NCBI GenBank assembly: GCA_900555495.1
Contig: USLD01000062.1
Location: 1 to 7,571, forward strand
Direction: 5' to 3'
DNA from: an uncultured Slackia sp.
Lineage (GTDB): Bacteria > Actinomycetota > Coriobacteriia > Coriobacteriales > Eggerthellaceae
DNA length: 7,571 bases
Made by a program: the position numbers and the translations under genes. Shown one piece after another: positions 6,230-7,571 of this stretch; within the stretch, counting starts at the first letter, position 1; each line of letters begins with the position of its first letter. The notes beneath the pieces are model-generated. The model saw nothing but the letters and a program-made list of their open reading frames with translations, had not been told where the DNA came from and did no database searches.

Positions 6230-6245
6230 GGAGGCCCCTCCCCCT
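6230..6245 (-). promoter_or_regulatory. moaA ribosome-binding site with adjacent CCTCC
   Basis: On the minus strand GGGGGAGGGG (6244-6235) is followed immediately by CCTCC (6234-6230) and then the ATG. The purine run is a strong, decisive Shine-Dalgarno that supports the 6229 start. CCTCC is itself anti-Shine-Dalgarno-like and can pair with the GGAGG/GGGGG run next to it (for example GGAG-GGGC-CTCC), possibly limiting ribosome access. Confidence 0.5.
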
Positions 6246-6264
6246 TTTATGCTCATACGCGAAT

Positions 6265-6270
6265 AGTATA
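6265..6270 (-). promoter_or_regulatory. Candidate -10 element of the moaA-moaC promoter
   Basis: The minus strand reads TATACT, five of six matches to TATAAT, 35 bp before the moaA ATG; transcription would start near 6257 with a leader of under 30 nt. No good -35 hexamer lies 16-18 bp upstream. A leader this short leaves no room for a Moco riboswitch between promoter and start. Confidence 0.4.
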
Positions 6271-6328
6271 GAGCATGCAGGCGGCCTTGGGCGAAAAACG
6301 ACACTCGAACGCCCCCATATGCGCACGC

Positions 6329-6350
6329 CGCCCGAAAAAAAGCCGGGCGC
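6329..6350 (-). terminator. Possible terminator after modC
   Basis: On the minus strand CGCCCG (6349-6344) and CGGGCG (6334-6329) form a 6-bp stem whose loop contains seven Ts (6341-6335). Alternatively AAGC/GCTT forms a short stem with the T-run as its tail. The GC-rich segment followed by T7, 25 bp after the modC stop, is terminator-like, but no single hairpin is textbook. A separate promoter for moaA downstream would be consistent with it. Confidence 0.35.
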
Positions 6351-6374
6351 TTGCGGTGCCGCCGTCCTCCTTCG

Positions 6375-7502
6375 CTAACGTGTGACCAGGTACATGCTTC
6401 GCGGCGGTATTTCGATCAGGAATTCATCGCCTTCCTCGGGCAGCGGCTCGCACGATGCCGCCAGCTTGTCCACCTTCCATTGGATATGATTCTTGAGGAA
6501 CTTCATCGTGCTGTCCTCTTCCGCGGCGTCTTTCGCCACGTCCGCGCCTTCCGCATCGAGAAACGACAGCATCACGGTGCGCTCGAAACGCGAATCGCTC
6601 ACACGGTCGGCCCTCACGCGGAATACGTTGGGGCCCGGCCCGCTCGCGCGGCGCAACATGAAGGCGCGCACCCCGAACCATTTCACATCGCGCGGAACCG
6701 TTTCGGCCGTATGAAGCGAAATGCCCCATTCCGGCAAACGCACCTCTTCGTCATCGACGTAGACGGCGGACGTCGTGTTCTTGCATCCCGACAGCTTGAC
6801 CGCCGCAAGGCTCGTGGGGTGATGAACCACCTGGTCTTTAGGCCCTATTTCGTCGATATGGCCCGCATCGACCACGGCGATGCGGTCGCAGAAGCGGTAG
6901 GCTTCGTCGATATCGTGGCTGACATAGAGAATCGTGCCCTCGAATTCCTCGAACAGGCCGATGAGATTCTGCTCGAGCGAGCTTTTCAGATGCGCGTCGA
7001 GCGCGGAAAACGGCTCGTCCAGCATAAGGATCCCCGGATTCGCCGCCAGCATGCGCGCAAGCGCGACGCGCTGCTGCTGGCCGCCCGAAAGCTGGGCGGG
7101 ATAGCGCCCTTCCATACCCACCAGGCCGAACCTGCGCAGCTGGGCCTCCACGATGCGGTCACGCCGGTCGGGCTGCATGCCCCGGTCCATGCCCGCCGTC
7201 ACGTTCTGGCGCACGGTCATGTTGGGAAACAGCATGTAGTTCTGGAACAGCAGGGCGGTCTTGCGCTGCTGCGGCGTCAGGTCGCCCTTCGCGCGGCGGC
7301 CGGGCGCCTTGTCGAAAAACGTCGTTCCGTTCACCACGATACGGCCGGCATCGGGCTTCTCGATGCCGGCAATGCAACGCAGCGTCAGCGATTTGCCGCA
7401 ACCCGACGCGCCCAGAAAACCGAGCGTCTCGTTTCCAGCCGCGAACGCCGCCTCGAGGCGGAATCCGCCCATCGACTTCTCGATATCGACTTCCAGACTC
7501 AC
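6375..7502 (-). CDS. modC: Molybdate-type ABC transporter ATP-binding protein
   Basis: This is the cytoplasmic ATPase that powers uptake of molybdate (tungstate or sulfate are possible relatives). It has 375 residues. The nucleotide-binding domain fills about 1-240: Walker A GASGCGKS (31-38), Q-loop Q87, signature LSGGQQQR (138-145), Walker B ILMLDEP (158-164), D-loop SALD (166-169) and switch H196. The C-terminal third (from about KLSGCKNTTSA) resembles the TOBE-like regulatory end of molybdate importers. Substrate assignment rests on that tail and on the neighbouring moaA and moaC. The start is GTG at 7502 with AAAGGGAG 7 nt upstream. The frame stays open upstream to the window edge (24 codons, Arg-rich), so an N-terminal extension or fusion cannot be excluded. 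The permease and binding-protein genes would lie to the right, outside the window. Confidence 0.86.
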   Translation of the reverse strand: MSLEVDIEKSMGGFRLEAAFAAGNETLGFLGASGCGKSLTLRCIAGIEKPDAGRIVVNGTTFFDKAPGRRAKGDLTPQQRKTALLFQNYMLFPNMTVRQNVTAGMDRGMQPDRRDRIVEAQLRRFGLVGMEGRYPAQLSGGQQQRVALARMLAANPGILMLDEPFSALDAHLKSSLEQNLIGLFEEFEGTILYVSHDIDEAYRFCDRIAVVDAGHIDEIGPKDQVVHHPTSLAAVKLSGCKNTTSAVYVDDEEVRLPEWGISLHTAETVPRDVKWFGVRAFMLRRASGPGPNVFRVRADRVSDSRFERTVMLSFLDAEGADVAKDAAEEDSTMKFLKNHIQWKVDKLAASCEPLPEEGDEFLIEIPPRSMYLVTR

Positions 7503-7571
7503 GAGCCTGCTCCCTTTCTCGGTAATGCGACGACGGGCGCTTGCACGGCGCCCGTCCTGAATGCGGTTTCG
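7499..7571 (-). CDS. Possible C-terminal tail of an upstream permease gene (modB?), ambiguous
   Basis: One minus-strand frame is open from the right edge to a TGA at 7501-7499 that would overlap the modC GTG by GTGA, a common coupling arrangement; it encodes TAFRTGAVQAPVVALPRKGAGS at its end. A second frame, in phase with modC, is also open and reads an Arg-rich tail (RRASARRR) directly into ModC. The stretch may equally be non-coding, given the strong hairpin inside it. All three minus-strand frames are open here, so coding cannot be decided from 71 bases. Confidence 0.25.
   Translation of the reverse strand, partial: ETAFRTGAVQAPVVALPRKGAGS
7532..7556. repeat. Strong 9-bp hairpin upstream of modC
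   Basis: GACGGGCGC (7532-7540) and GCGCCCGTC (7548-7556) are perfect inverted repeats with a 7-nt loop. There is no T-tract on either side, so it is not a standard terminator. It lies 30 bp before the modC GTG and could be an intercistronic stabilising or processing structure, or an attenuating element, if this stretch is non-coding. Confidence 0.6.

Noticed and set aside
6230..6304. Upstream ATG for moaA at 6304
   Set aside because: It would place the promoter -10 inside the gene and add 25 residues with no counterpart in the family; the 6229 ATG has a strong Shine-Dalgarno.
6230..6374. Moco riboswitch or ModE box upstream of moaA or modC
   Set aside because: The leader after the -10 candidate is under 30 nt and I found no ModE-like dyad with TATATA arms here.
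1..7571. CRISPR arrays, tRNA or rRNA genes, insertion sequences, attachment sites
   Set aside because: No regularly spaced repeats, cloverleaf-like segments, transposase frames or flanking duplications were seen.

Overview
The window reads as a high-GC bacterial chromosome segment. Genes have clear Shine-Dalgarno leaders, codons are strongly GC-ending, and the gene set fits an anaerobic or facultative bacterium that uses molybdoenzymes. Style and content suggest an actinobacterial lineage such as Coriobacteriia/Eggerthellaceae, but that is an inference from overall feel; no taxonomic marker was searched.

Layout, left to right. (1) The N-terminal three quarters of arginyl-tRNA synthetase (argS) runs leftward off the window edge (1-1255, minus). 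(2) A 483-bp divergent intergenic region follows (1256-1738). Its middle is strikingly AT-rich (about 29% G+C over 1441-1560) and holds a perfect 7-bp dyad and repeated TGCATA/TATGCA words. (3) A rightward cluster contains a class I SAM-dependent methyltransferase of unknown substrate (1739-2617), moeA (2723-3988) and a mogA/moaB-type gene (4047-4541). It is closed by a perfect 28-bp palindromic terminator (4555-4582). (4) A leftward cluster converges on it: moaA (6229-5225) followed 9 bp later by moaC (5215-4718). (5) Upstream of moaA on the same strand lies a molybdate-type ABC transporter ATPase, modC (7502-6375, GTG start). A strong 9-bp hairpin sits just before it, and sequence that may be the end of a permease gene runs off the right edge.

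Working together, the genes cover molybdenum uptake (ModC), the first steps of molybdopterin synthesis (MoaA and MoaC convert GTP to cPMP), and the last steps, in which MogA adenylylates molybdopterin and MoeA inserts molybdate. The middle steps (MoaD, MoaE, MoeB) and any dinucleotide transferase (MobA/MocA) are not in this window and must lie elsewhere. The methyltransferase is the one member without an established place in the pathway.

Most of the window is well-understood cofactor biosynthesis; I do not see a wholly new system. The items most worth a second look are the methyltransferase linked to Moco genes, the AT-rich control region in front of it, the hairpin and ambiguous reading frame at the modC start, and a CCTCC sequence wedged between the moaA Shine-Dalgarno and its start codon.
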